Source: Pseudomonas huaxiensis
GTDB lineage: Bacteria > Pseudomonadota > Gammaproteobacteria > Pseudomonadales > Pseudomonadaceae
Assembly (NCBI RefSeq): GCF_003231275.1
Contig: NZ_QKVL01000025.1
Location: 33,840-97,839, forward strand
DNA: 64,000 nucleotides
Direction: 5' to 3'
A model generated the notes under the pieces. That model was given only the letters and a program-made list of their open reading frames with translations. It did no database searches and was not told the origin of the DNA. Below, piece after piece: positions 41,088 to 48,986 of this stretch. Positions within the stretch are counted from its first letter, which is position 1, and every line of letters begins with the position of its first letter. The translations under genes were made by a program, and so were the position numbers.

Positions 41088-42107
41088 TCAGGACTTCAAC
41101 GACGTTTTGCCCGGCGTCAGCTGCGTGGCGGGAACATTCGACTTCGCCGGCGCCACCGGGGTTGCCGCAGGCGCCGCGGCCGCCGGTGCGGCGGGAGTGG
41201 CAGCTGGCGCCGGTGCTGGCGCTGCGGGTTTCTCCGCTGCTGGCGTCTCGACCGGCGTCACGCGGTCCAGCTCGATATTCACCCGCCGGTTGCGTGCACG
41301 GTTGCCCGCCGAATTGTTGGCCGCCAGCGGATAACGCTCGCCATGGAAACGCACGACGATGTTGCTTTCAGGCACGCCATGGGCCTTGAGGTACTCCATC
41401 ACCGCCAACGCACGACGACGGGACAGGTCACGGTTGGTCAGACGGTTACCGCTGTTGTCGGAGTGGCCGTCCAGCTCGATATGGTTGACGGTAGGGTCAG
41501 CCTTGAGGAAGTCGAGGATCACGTCCAGGCGGGCGCGGGCATCGGCGTCCAGGTCGATTCCATTGCCGGGGAATCCGATCCGCGCCTGGCGGATCTGGTC
41601 GAAGTTCATCGGCAGCAGCTTGGCGGTGCAGGCCTGATAGTCCGCAAAGGCCTTGTTGAACTTAACCGGCAGCAGTCGGACTTCCATGGCCCGCCCGGCT
41701 TCCCCGGCGTAGTTGCGGACCACGGTGCTGCGGCCATCCATCAGCCCGTTGATCAGGCGACTGGCCTGGCCTTGCGAGCTATTGAACAGCACGCCGCTAC
41801 CGGACATGCGGATCGATCCCAGGTTGATGTCGCCACGCCCCGGCTGCCACGGCGCGGCGGCAGCCAGCAGGGTCGCCGACCCCGCGCCGAGCATGTTGCT
41901 GGACGAGCGCAGGCGGAACGTCGCCTGCTCGCCGGCGCGACGCACGAACTCACCGCTGCCGAAATCGGCGATCGGCTGGATCAGGCGACACTCGAACTGA
42001 TCGCCTTCGACCTTCCACTCGATATTTTCCACGCGCGTCTGAAACGTGAGCGCGGCGGCCGGAAGGCTGACGAAGATGCTGAACAGGGCTAGATAACGCT
42101 GGCGCAC
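41088..42107 (-). CDS. motY: Flagellar stator-ring protein MotY
   Basis: GTG start chosen with GGAG 8 bases upstream, giving a signal peptide (MRQRYLALFSIFVSLPAAA). 339 residues. The N-terminal MotY domain begins LTFQTRVENIEWKVEGDQFECRL; an OmpA-like peptidoglycan-binding domain lies at ~155-285 (IELDGHSDNSGNRLTNRDLSRRRA, GNRARNRRVNIEL). MotY forms part of the T ring that anchors the Na+- or H+-driven stator in the periplasm. Between argG and pyrC, the same place as in P. aeruginosa. It has a Pro/Ala-rich tail of ~60 residues (PAAPAPAPAATPAAP-type) beyond the usual length. Confidence 0.92.
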   Translation of the reverse strand: MRQRYLALFSIFVSLPAAALTFQTRVENIEWKVEGDQFECRLIQPIADFGSGEFVRRAGEQATFRLRSSSNMLGAGSATLLAAAAPWQPGRGDINLGSIRMSGSGVLFNSSQGQASRLINGLMDGRSTVVRNYAGEAGRAMEVRLLPVKFNKAFADYQACTAKLLPMNFDQIRQARIGFPGNGIDLDADARARLDVILDFLKADPTVNHIELDGHSDNSGNRLTNRDLSRRRALAVMEYLKAHGVPESNIVVRFHGERYPLAANNSAGNRARNRRVNIELDRVTPVETPAAEKPAAPAPAPAATPAAPAAAAPAATPVAPAKSNVPATQLTPGKTSLKS

Positions 42108-42238
42108 GGGCGGCTCCACAAAATTCTTTCGACTTACCAGCAGGCTATCGGACGGCTTTGGCAAAACTTGATAGCGAGTGCTCGGCCCAGGCTTTTCCGG
42201 TAGCATTCGCCCAGAGTTCGAACCGCCTGGAATCCCCA

Positions 42239-43285
42239 ATGTCCGACCGCCTGACCCTCCTGCGTCCCGACGACTGGCACATCCATCTTCGCGATGGAGC
42301 CGTCCTGCCTCACACCGTCGCTGACGTGGCGCGCACCTTTGCCCGCGCCATCATCATGCCTAACCTGGTCCCGCCGGTACGCAATGCCGACGAAGCCGGC
42401 GCCTATCGCCAGCGCATCCTTGACGCCCGTCCGGCCGGCAGCCGCTTCGAGCCACTGATGGTGCTGTACCTCACCGACCGCACGCAGCCGGAAGAAATCC
42501 GCGCCGCCAAGGCCAGCGGCTTCGTCCATGCTGCCAAGATGTACCCGGCCGGTGCCACCACCAACTCGGACTCCGGCGTTACCAGCATCGACAAGATCTC
42601 TCCGGTGCTCGAAGCCATGGCCGAAGTCGGCATGCTGCTGCTGGTGCACGGTGAAGTGACCCGCAGCGAGGTCGACGTGTTCGACCGCGAGAAGCTGTTC
42701 ATCGACGAGCATCTGCGTCGCGTGGTCGAGCGTTTCCCGACGCTGAAAGTGGTCTTCGAACACATCACCACCGCCGATGCCGCGCAGTTTGTCAGCGAAG
42801 CCCCGGCCAACGTCGGCGCAACCATCACCGCCCAGCATCTGCTGTACAACCGCAACCACATGCTGGTCGGCGGTATTCGCCCGCACTTCTATTGCCTGCC
42901 GATCCTCAAGCGCAATACCCACCAGGTCGCCCTGCTCGACGCCGCCACCAGCGGCAACAGCAAGTTCTTCCTCGGCACCGACTCGGCACCGCACGCCCGT
43001 CACGCCAAGGAAGCTGCCTGTGGCTGCGCAGGCTGCTACACCGCCTATGCGGCGATCGAGATGTACGCCGAGGCCTTCGAACAGCGCAATGCCCTGGACA
43101 AACTCGAAGGCTTCGCCAGCTTGCACGGCCCGGCGTTCTACGGCCTGCCGGCGAACACCGACACCATTACCCTGGTCCGCGAGAGCTGGACCGCACCCGA
43201 CAGCCTGCCCTTCGGTGAGCAGACTGTCGTCCCGCTGCGCGCCGGTGAGCAACTGCGCTGGCGCCTGCTGGAGGAAAACGCGTGA
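42239..43285 (+). CDS. pyrC: Dihydroorotase
   Basis: Start at the ATG of MSDRLTLLRPDDWHIHLRDG. The 348-residue class II (E. coli PyrC-like) enzyme closes the pyrimidine ring. Zinc ligands are seen in HIHLRD, the carbamylated Lys in AAKMYPAGATTNS (~100), and further His/Asp in VLLVHGEVT, FEHITTADA and GTDSAPH. The stop overlaps the rnt start (GTGA), so the two are coupled. Confidence 0.97.
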   Translation: MSDRLTLLRPDDWHIHLRDGAVLPHTVADVARTFARAIIMPNLVPPVRNADEAGAYRQRILDARPAGSRFEPLMVLYLTDRTQPEEIRAAKASGFVHAAKMYPAGATTNSDSGVTSIDKISPVLEAMAEVGMLLLVHGEVTRSEVDVFDREKLFIDEHLRRVVERFPTLKVVFEHITTADAAQFVSEAPANVGATITAQHLLYNRNHMLVGGIRPHFYCLPILKRNTHQVALLDAATSGNSKFFLGTDSAPHARHAKEAACGCAGCYTAYAAIEMYAEAFEQRNALDKLEGFASLHGPAFYGLPANTDTITLVRESWTAPDSLPFGEQTVVPLRAGEQLRWRLLEENA

Positions 43286-43950
43286 GTGACGATCAGTTCG
43301 ACGACCAGGAAGGTCTTGGCGGTGGTTCGCGCCACCCGATGGCAGAACGTTTCCGTGGCTATCTGCCCGTTGTGGTGGATGTCGAGACCGGCGGCTTCAA
43401 CAGCGCCACCGACGCGCTGCTGGAAATCGCCGCGGTTACCATCGGCATGGATGAAAAGGGCTTCCTGTTCCCGGAACACACCTATTTCTTCCGGGTCGAG
43501 CCCTTCGAAGGCGCCAATATCGAACAGGCTGCCCTGGAGTTCACCGGGATCAAGCTCGATCACCCGCTGCGCATGGCAGTGAGTGAAGAAGCGGCGCTGA
43601 CCGATATCTTCCGCGGCGTGCGCAAGGCACTGAAGGCCAATGGCTGCAAGCGGGCGATTCTGGTCGGCCACAACAGCAGCTTCGACCTCGGCTTCCTCAA
43701 CGCCGCCGTGGCGCGCACCGACATGAAACGCAACCCGTTTCATCCGTTCTCCAGCTTCGACACCGCCACCCTCGCCGGCCTCGCCTATGGCCAGACCGTC
43801 CTGGCGCGGGCCTGCCAGAGCGCCGATATCGACTTCGATGGTCGCGAGGCGCATTCCGCCCGCTACGACACCGAGAAGACCGCCGAGCTGTTCTGCGGCA
43901 TCGTCAACCGCTGGAAGGAAATGGGCGGCTGGCACGATTTCGACGAGTGA
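43282..43950 (+). CDS. rnt: Ribonuclease T
   Basis: 222 residues; DEDD-family 3'-5' exoribonuclease that trims the 3' ends of tRNA and other stable RNAs. ExoI motif VVDVETGGFN, ExoII LVGHNSSFDLGFLN and ExoIII AHSARYDTEKTAELF are intact. GTG start overlapping the pyrC stop. Confidence 0.96.
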   Translation: MSDDQFDDQEGLGGGSRHPMAERFRGYLPVVVDVETGGFNSATDALLEIAAVTIGMDEKGFLFPEHTYFFRVEPFEGANIEQAALEFTGIKLDHPLRMAVSEEAALTDIFRGVRKALKANGCKRAILVGHNSSFDLGFLNAAVARTDMKRNPFHPFSSFDTATLAGLAYGQTVLARACQSADIDFDGREAHSARYDTEKTAELFCGIVNRWKEMGGWHDFDE

Positions 43951-43972
43951 CGCAGCTCCGAGCCTCAAGCCG

Positions 43973-44025
43973 CAAGCTACGAGAAAAAGCGCAGCGCATG
44001 CGTTCCCGCTTTATCTTGTAGCTTG
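43973..44025. repeat. Imperfect inverted repeat of the AAGCTT-GAAGC type
   Basis: CAAGCTAC..AGA..AAGCG and CGCTTTATCTTGTAGCTTG pair, followed by copies of GCTTGAAA. The same repeat motif recurs at 45845-45905 and 46010-46046, so this is one dispersed intergenic family. Confidence 0.6.
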
Positions 44026-44057
44026 AAATTTGCAGCTTGAAACTTGAAATGCAGCCA

Positions 44058-44091
44058 TAAAAAAACCGGCCTGAAGAAGGCCGGTTTTTTT
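44058..44091. terminator. Bidirectional terminator rnt / peroxiredoxin
   Basis: AAAAAACCGGCCT-gaag-AAGGCCGGTTTTTT, between convergent genes. Confidence 0.9.
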
Positions 44092-44103
44092 ATGCGTGGC
44101 GGA

Positions 44104-44706
44104 TTACAGCTTGCCAGCGTTCTCGCTCAGGTAAGCAGCAACGCCTTCTGGCGAAGCGGTCATGCCCTTGTCGCCTTTTTTCCAGTTGGCAGGGCAGACT
44201 TCGCCGTGCTCTTCGTGGAATTGCAGGGCGTCGACCAGACGCAGCAGCTCGTCCATGTTACGGCCCAGTGGCAGGTCGTTGACGATCTGCGAACGGACGA
44301 CACCGTTGGTGTCGATCAGGAACGCGCCACGGAAGGCTACGCCGCCTTCGGACTCAACGTCGTAGGCTTTGCAGATTTCGTGGGAGATGTCGGCTGCCAG
44401 GGTGTATTTGACCTGGCCGATACCGCCGTTGTTGACCGGGGTGTTACGCCAGGCGTTGTGGGTGAAGTGCGAGTCGATCGAGACGCCGATGACTTCGACG
44501 TTGCGCGCCTGGAAGTCAGGGATGCGGTGGTCCAGCGCGATCAGCTCGGACGGGCAGACGAAAGTGAAGTCCAGCGGGTAGAAGAACACCAGGCCGTACT
44601 TGCCCTTGATAGCCGAAGCCAGGTTGAAGCTGTCGACGATTTCGCCATTGCCCAGTACTGCGGCGACGGTGAAGTCCGGGGCTTTTTTGCCAACGAGCAC
44701 GCTCAT
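44104..44706 (-). CDS. Typical 2-Cys peroxiredoxin (AhpC/TSA)
   Basis: 200 residues; reduces H2O2 and organic hydroperoxides. Peroxidatic Cys in DFTFVCPSEL (~50), resolving Cys in GEVCPANWKKG (~170), and the catalytic Arg in FRGAFLIDTNG. The C-terminal tail (YLSENAGKL) is of the eukaryote-like, overoxidation-sensitive type (YL motif). It is a separate gene from a classical ahpCF. Located next to the bacterioferritin genes, which fits oxidative-stress and iron handling. Confidence 0.93.
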   Translation of the reverse strand: MSVLVGKKAPDFTVAAVLGNGEIVDSFNLASAIKGKYGLVFFYPLDFTFVCPSELIALDHRIPDFQARNVEVIGVSIDSHFTHNAWRNTPVNNGGIGQVKYTLAADISHEICKAYDVESEGGVAFRGAFLIDTNGVVRSQIVNDLPLGRNMDELLRLVDALQFHEEHGEVCPANWKKGDKGMTASPEGVAAYLSENAGKL

Positions 44707-44866
44707 TCGATTTCTCCTGATGGTGTGAAACTAACTACGCAGGCGATCGAAGTCGCCTGACACGAGTTGGGCATCATACACCGCGCTGCGCGGGACGCCG
44801 AGTAATGGCGATCAGACAGTTTTGCCTACCGGCGGTCGCTCTATCTCGCGGCTCACGAGAAGAGTT

Positions 44867-44895
44867 TTGACAAGCATTCTCATTAACATTAAGCT
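44867..44895 (+). promoter_or_regulatory. Promoter and Fur-box-like sequence of bfd
   Basis: TTGACA (44867-44872) and TAAGCT (44890-44895) with 17 bases between. The spacer (AGCATTCTCATTAACATT) resembles a Fur box built of GATAAT-like units. Regulation of bfd by iron limitation is established in P. aeruginosa; this site is inferred. Confidence 0.6.
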
Positions 44896-44933
44896 TCGTT
44901 CCATTGAGCCCGCCACCCTGATGGTCTTCTTCT

Positions 44934-45155
44934 ATGTATGTGTGTCTTTGTGTTGGTGTAACCGACGGACAGATCCGCGATGCGATCTATGAAGGATGCT
45001 GTAGCTACAAGGAAGTCCGCGCCGCCACCAACGTTGCCAGCCAGTGTGGCAAGTGTGCGTGTCTTGCCAAGCAGGTCGTCCGCGAGACCCTGACTGAAAT
45101 CCAGGCCAGCCAGGCTTCTGCCCTGCCTTACCCTGTGGAATTCTCCGCCGCCTGA
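44934..45155 (+). CDS. bfd: Bacterioferritin-associated ferredoxin
   Basis: A 73-residue [2Fe-2S] protein. The four Cys ligands are in CLC (4-6 region, MYVCLCVGVTDG) and QCGKCACLA (Cys-x2-Cys near 38-41), the Bfd pattern. It donates electrons to BfrB to release iron from the ferritin core. Upstream Fur-like site and its position before bfr fit this. A separate terminator at 45182-45207 splits it from bfr, so the two are separately expressed. Confidence 0.94.
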   Translation: MYVCLCVGVTDGQIRDAIYEGCCSYKEVRAATNVASQCGKCACLAKQVVRETLTEIQASQASALPYPVEFSAA

Positions 45156-45181
45156 AAAAATCTTTTCCCCATTTATAAAGA

Positions 45182-45207
45182 ACCGGACCTAGTGTCCGGT
45201 TTTTTTA
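45182..45207 (+). terminator. Terminator of bfd
   Basis: ACCGGAC-ctagt-GTCCGGT followed by TTTTTTTA. Confidence 0.9.
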
Positions 45208-45363
45208 TGCCCATAATTCAACTAGTTAGGTGTAAAACGCGGAACACAAACATTCTTATTCCGATTAATTTTCACTTATTATTCAATAACTTAGGTTTGA
45301 CAGAGAAAGTTGCCAGGCTCAAACTCCTGCTTATTGGCACACTTGAAGAGCAGGACCTCAATC

Positions 45364-45834
45364 ATGAAAGGCGACGTAAGCGTCATCCAGCATCTCAACA
45401 AGATCCTCGGAAACGAGCTGGTCGCGATCAACCAATACTTCCTGCATGCACGCATGTACGAAGACTGGGGTCTGGAAAAACTCGGCAAGCACGAATACAA
45501 AGAATCCATCGACGAGATGAAACACGCTGACAAACTGATCAAGCGTATTCTCTTCCTCGAAGGCATCCCCAACGTCCAGGACCTGGGCAAGCTGCTGATC
45601 GGCGAGCACACCCGCGAAATGCTGGAATGCGACCTGAAGATCGAGCAGAAAGGCCTGATCGACCTGAAAGCCGCCATCGCTCACTGCGAAACCGCTGGCG
45701 ATTTCGGCAGCCGCGAACTGCTGGAAGACATCCTCGAGGCCGAGGAAGAGCATATCGACTGGCTGGAAACCCAACTGAGCCTGATCGACAAAGTGGGCCT
45801 GGAAAACTACCTGCAATCGCAGATGGGTGAGTAA
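45364..45834 (+). CDS. bfr: Bacterioferritin (haem-binding, BfrB-type)
   Basis: Start at the ATG of MKGDVSVIQHLNKILGNELVAINQYF. 156 residues. Ferroxidase ligands Glu18, Glu51 and His54 lie in NELVAINQY and DEMKHADK; Glu94 region and Glu127/His130 (EAEEEHIDWLE) complete the diiron site. Met52, the haem axial ligand, is present (DEMKH), so the protein can be haem-loaded and act with Bfd. It assembles a 24-mer iron store. It is preceded by an A+T-rich promoter region with no clear Fur box. Confidence 0.96.
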   Translation: MKGDVSVIQHLNKILGNELVAINQYFLHARMYEDWGLEKLGKHEYKESIDEMKHADKLIKRILFLEGIPNVQDLGKLLIGEHTREMLECDLKIEQKGLIDLKAAIAHCETAGDFGSRELLEDILEAEEEHIDWLETQLSLIDKVGLENYLQSQMGE

Positions 45835-45856
45835 CGCAGCCGCGAGCTTCAAGCTT

Positions 45857-45901
45857 TAAGCGACAAGAAAGAGCGGTCAACACCCACCTCTTTCTCGCTT
45901 G
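45857..45901. repeat. Dispersed intergenic repeat copy
   Basis: AAGCGACAAGAAAGAG and CTCTTTCTCGCTT form an inverted pair downstream of bfr, next to CGAGCTTCAAGCTT. Same family as 43973-44025. Confidence 0.5.
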
Positions 45902-45912
45902 ATCACTCAGCT

Positions 45913-45962
45913 TTGAAATGAAAACGCCGCGCTCCGGAAGGAGCGCGGCGTTTTCATTTCAA
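45913..45962. terminator. Bidirectional terminator bfr / grxD (23-base perfect arms)
   Basis: TTGAAATGAAAACGCCGCGC.. and its exact complement, 23 bases per arm, around the loop GGAA. The inner part is CTCC-GGAA-GGAG, with A/T runs at the outer edges on both sides. Confidence 0.85.
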
Positions 45963-46009
45963 CAATCAGCGGCGTGAATCAGAAACCTGCCTCACCACCA
46001 CTTGCCTTA

Positions 46010-46046
46010 CTGCTTGAAGCTTGAAGCTCAAAGCTTGAAGCTAAAA
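46010..46046. repeat. GCTTGAAGC tandem-like repeat
   Basis: GCTTGAAGCTTGAAGCTCAAAGCTTGAAGC-type run directly before the grxD stop; the same words occur at the rnt and bfr ends. Confidence 0.55.
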
Positions 46047-46054
46047 AGGAGTGA

Positions 46055-46390
46055 TCAGGCTTCGGAAGCCTTGGCCTTGGCAGCAGCTTCTTTGATCAGG
46101 GTCTGCAGCTCACCATTGGCGGCCATCTCGATCATGATGTCGCTACCGCCGACCAGCTCACCAGCTACCCACAGTTGTGGGAAGGTTGGCCAGTTGGCGT
46201 ACTTCGGCAGGTTGGCGCGAATTTCCGGGTTCTGCAGGATGTCCACGTAAGCGAACTTCTCGCCGCAGCCCATTACGGCTTGCGCCGCTTTTGCCGAAAA
46301 GCCGCACTGCGGGGCATTCGGCGAGCCTTTCATGTAAAGCAGAACGGTGTTGTTGGCGATCTGCTCTTTGATTGTTTCGATGATATCCAT
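46055..46390 (-). CDS. grxD: Monothiol glutaredoxin Grx4
   Basis: Start at the ATG of MDIIETIKEQI, with GAGGTG upstream. 111 residues with the monothiol CGFS motif (Cys29) and the glutathione-binding WPTFPQLWV and GGSDIM segments. Grx4-type proteins carry a [2Fe-2S] cluster bridged by two monomers plus glutathione and deliver it to acceptors and regulators. Next to bfr, in keeping with iron homeostasis. Confidence 0.96.
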   Translation of the reverse strand: MDIIETIKEQIANNTVLLYMKGSPNAPQCGFSAKAAQAVMGCGEKFAYVDILQNPEIRANLPKYANWPTFPQLWVAGELVGGSDIMIEMAANGELQTLIKEAAAKAKASEA

Positions 46391-46481
46391 GAAGCACCTC
46401 GGCTGAACTTTCCGACCTGGTTGTCGGCACGGTGGCGAATTGTATCGGAAAGCCGAGCATGACGCTCGGCCTTGCCGACAA

Positions 46482-48590
46482 TCATGCAGCAACCACCTCC
46501 ACGGGCACACCGTTGAGCACTGCATTGCCGGACAGTGCGTCGAGCAGACGCTCATCGGTCAGGTCGTTGGCACTGGCCCCGGACTGTGCTCGCGCGATGT
46601 CCAGCAATACACCGGGCCGGGCGTGGCCGAAACCATGGGGCAGGCTGACCACGCCACGCATCATGTCGGTGCTGGCCTGCACATCCACCTCGATGCTGCC
46701 AACCCGCGAAGTCACCTTCACCCGCTGCCCATCCTGCAACTGGCGCCCGGCCAGGTCTTCCGGGTGCATCAGCAACTGATGGCGGGGCTTGCCTTTGACC
46801 AGCCGATGGAAATTGTGCATCCAGGAGTTGTTGCTGCGCACATGGCGTCGGCCAATCAGCAGCAACTGCGCGGCGCTGGGTGGCTGTTGCGCGGCGAAGC
46901 GCTGCAGGTCGGCGAGGATCTCCGCCGGGGCCGCTTCAATGCTGGCGCTCGCGGTTTTCAGACGCCCGGCCAGATTGGGCTGCAAAGGCCCCAGATCGAT
47001 GCCGTGCGGGTACTGGTCAAGCGTTTCCACCGACAGGCCGAACGCCGAACCTTCACCATAGCGTCCACCGCGCAGGCCCAGGTCGATCATCTGTGCAGGC
47101 GGCAAGGTCGGCTTCAGTGGTTTGTCGCTGATCGCCGCGAAGGCCCGCGCCAGGCCGACGAAGATTTCCCAATCGTGCAGCGCGCCTTGAGGCTTGGGCA
47201 GGATCGCCCGGTTGAAGCGGGAAATGTTGCGTACCGCGAACAGGTTGAATGTGGTGTCGTAGTGATCGTTTTCCAGTGCGGAGGTCGATGGCAGGATGAG
47301 GTCGGCGTAGCGCGTGGTCTCGTTGATATAGAGATCGATGCTCAGCATGAACTCCAGGCCGTCCAGCGCTTGCTCGAGCTGTCGGCCATTAGGCGTGGAC
47401 AACGCCGGGTTGCCGGCCACGGTCACCAATGCGCGCACCTGTCCTTCGCCATCGGTGAGCATTTCTTCAGCCAGGGCTGACACCGGCAGCTCGCCGCCAT
47501 ACTCCGGCAGCCCGGATACCCGGCTCTGCCACTGATTGAAATGCCCGCCGCTGGTGGTCGCCACCAGGTCCACCGCAGGTTCGGTGCAGAGTGCGCCGCC
47601 GACGCGGTCGAGGTTGCCACTGACCAGATTGATCAACTGCACCAACCAGTGACAGAGGGTACCGAACGCCTGGGTCGACACCCCCATGCGCCCATAGCAC
47701 ACCGCCTTGTCCGCCGCCGCGAAGTCCCGCGCCAACTGCCGGATCAGCCCCGCGTCGATACCGCACAGCAAGCTCATGATCTCCGGCGTGAACGACTGCA
47801 GGGCCTCGCGAACCTGATCCAGGCCGTTGACCGGCAAATGCGTCACCCGGGTGAGGTTTTCCTCGAACAGGGTGTTGAGCACGCCACAGAGCAGCGCCGC
47901 GTCGCCTCCCGGACGGACGAACAGATGCTGGTCCGCCATCGCCGCGGTTTCGCTGCGCCGCGGATCGACCACCACCAGCTTGCCGCCGCGCGCCTGGAGC
48001 GCCTTCAGCCGCTTCTCGACATCCGGCACCGTCATGATGCTGCCGTTCGAGGCCAGCGGGTTGCCGCCAAGGATCAACATGAAATCGGTGTGGTCGATGT
48101 CCGGGATCGGCAGCAACAGGCCATGCCCGTACATCAGGTAGCTGGTCAGGTGATGCGGCAATTGGTCGACCGACGTCGCGGAAAAGCGGTTGCGGGTCTT
48201 GAGCAGGCCGAGGAAGTAGTTGCTGTGGGTCATCAGCCCATAGTTGTGCACGCTCGGGTTGCCCTGATAGACCGCGACGGCATTCTGGCCGTGGCGCTGC
48301 TGAATGTCGTACAGCTTGCGGGCGGCCAGTTCGAAGGCTTCTTCCCACGGAATCGGCAGCCATTGGTCGCCCACGCGCACTACCGGCCCGCGCAGGCGAT
48401 TGGGGTCGTTCTGGATGTCCTGCAGCGCCACCGCCTTGGGGCAGATGTGGCCGCGGCTGAAACTATCGTGGGCATCGCCCTTGATCGAGGTAATACGCGG
48501 GAGGCCGCCCTCGTCGGTATCGAGCTCGAAGGTCAGGCCGCAGATGGCCTCGCACAGGTGACAGGCTCGGTGGTGCACGGTCTTGGTCAT
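46482..48590 (-). CDS. Molybdopterin-dependent oxidoreductase (FdhF/assimilatory-reductase-like), orphan
   Basis: Start at the ATG just before the Fe-S motif; upstream codons are unlike the family. 702 residues. The N-terminal [4Fe-4S] set is CHLCEAICGL..GHICPKA (C-x2-C-x3-C and a fourth Cys ~34 residues on). The bis-MGD-binding folds follow (LILGGNPLASNGSI, VVVDPRRSETAAMAD, SIDLYINETTRYADLILPS) and a C-terminal dinucleotide domain (LLIGRRHVRSNNSWMHN). At the site where formate dehydrogenase has Sec/Cys the sequence is FSATSVDQLPHH, so it may lack a protein Cys/Sec ligand to Mo. No Tat signal, so cytoplasmic. No electron-transfer partner is adjacent; substrate unknown. Confidence 0.85.
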   Translation of the reverse strand: MTKTVHHRACHLCEAICGLTFELDTDEGGLPRITSIKGDAHDSFSRGHICPKAVALQDIQNDPNRLRGPVVRVGDQWLPIPWEEAFELAARKLYDIQQRHGQNAVAVYQGNPSVHNYGLMTHSNYFLGLLKTRNRFSATSVDQLPHHLTSYLMYGHGLLLPIPDIDHTDFMLILGGNPLASNGSIMTVPDVEKRLKALQARGGKLVVVDPRRSETAAMADQHLFVRPGGDAALLCGVLNTLFEENLTRVTHLPVNGLDQVREALQSFTPEIMSLLCGIDAGLIRQLARDFAAADKAVCYGRMGVSTQAFGTLCHWLVQLINLVSGNLDRVGGALCTEPAVDLVATTSGGHFNQWQSRVSGLPEYGGELPVSALAEEMLTDGEGQVRALVTVAGNPALSTPNGRQLEQALDGLEFMLSIDLYINETTRYADLILPSTSALENDHYDTTFNLFAVRNISRFNRAILPKPQGALHDWEIFVGLARAFAAISDKPLKPTLPPAQMIDLGLRGGRYGEGSAFGLSVETLDQYPHGIDLGPLQPNLAGRLKTASASIEAAPAEILADLQRFAAQQPPSAAQLLLIGRRHVRSNNSWMHNFHRLVKGKPRHQLLMHPEDLAGRQLQDGQRVKVTSRVGSIEVDVQASTDMMRGVVSLPHGFGHARPGVLLDIARAQSGASANDLTDERLLDALSGNAVLNGVPVEVVAA

Positions 48591-48986
48591 GGCCGCCTCT
48601 TGTTCTCGGATCGGGGGGGAGTGCCGTCCCCGACTATGGCCCCGGCAAGCGCGGGCTGCCAGCGACCTTCGCGGCGTGAATCCCCGGCCATCAGGAGGAA
48701 CGATGGTTCCAGATGGCCGACAAACCCTTGTCGCTTCATTGCCAAGCGCGTCTGGGGCAGTGTAAAAAGCTCTCTTGCTCTGGAAAAAGAAGCAGACCAA
48801 CGGCTCGCTCAAATCCCCGGCCCACGCCATGGATGCAGCCCCACTTGGTAAGACGCGACATTTAATTATAGTATTGCGCCTTCCCCTATTTCGTCGCCCC
48901 GTGCGGCTTTCGCCGCAGGTCTCATCCGTGTTTCCGAAAAACCGGTTTTTGCTGATCTGCGGTCTGTTGCAAAAAGGTAGTCAATG
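48591..48986. other. Intergenic region between the oxidoreductase and argF
   Basis: 396 bases without a gene. Contains a possible ArgR half-site (48845-48860), an A+T-rich stretch TTTAATTATAG that may be the argF -10/-35 area, and the palindrome AAAAACCGGTTTTT (48937-48950) in the argF leader. Confidence 0.5.
48845..48860 (-). promoter_or_regulatory. ArgR half-site upstream of argF
   Basis: On the minus strand TGTCGC-N8-AA (TGTCGCGTCTTACCAA) fits the Pseudomonas ArgR consensus half-site exactly; the second half-site is poor. argF is repressed by ArgR with arginine in P. aeruginosa, so the position is sensible. Confidence 0.5.
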
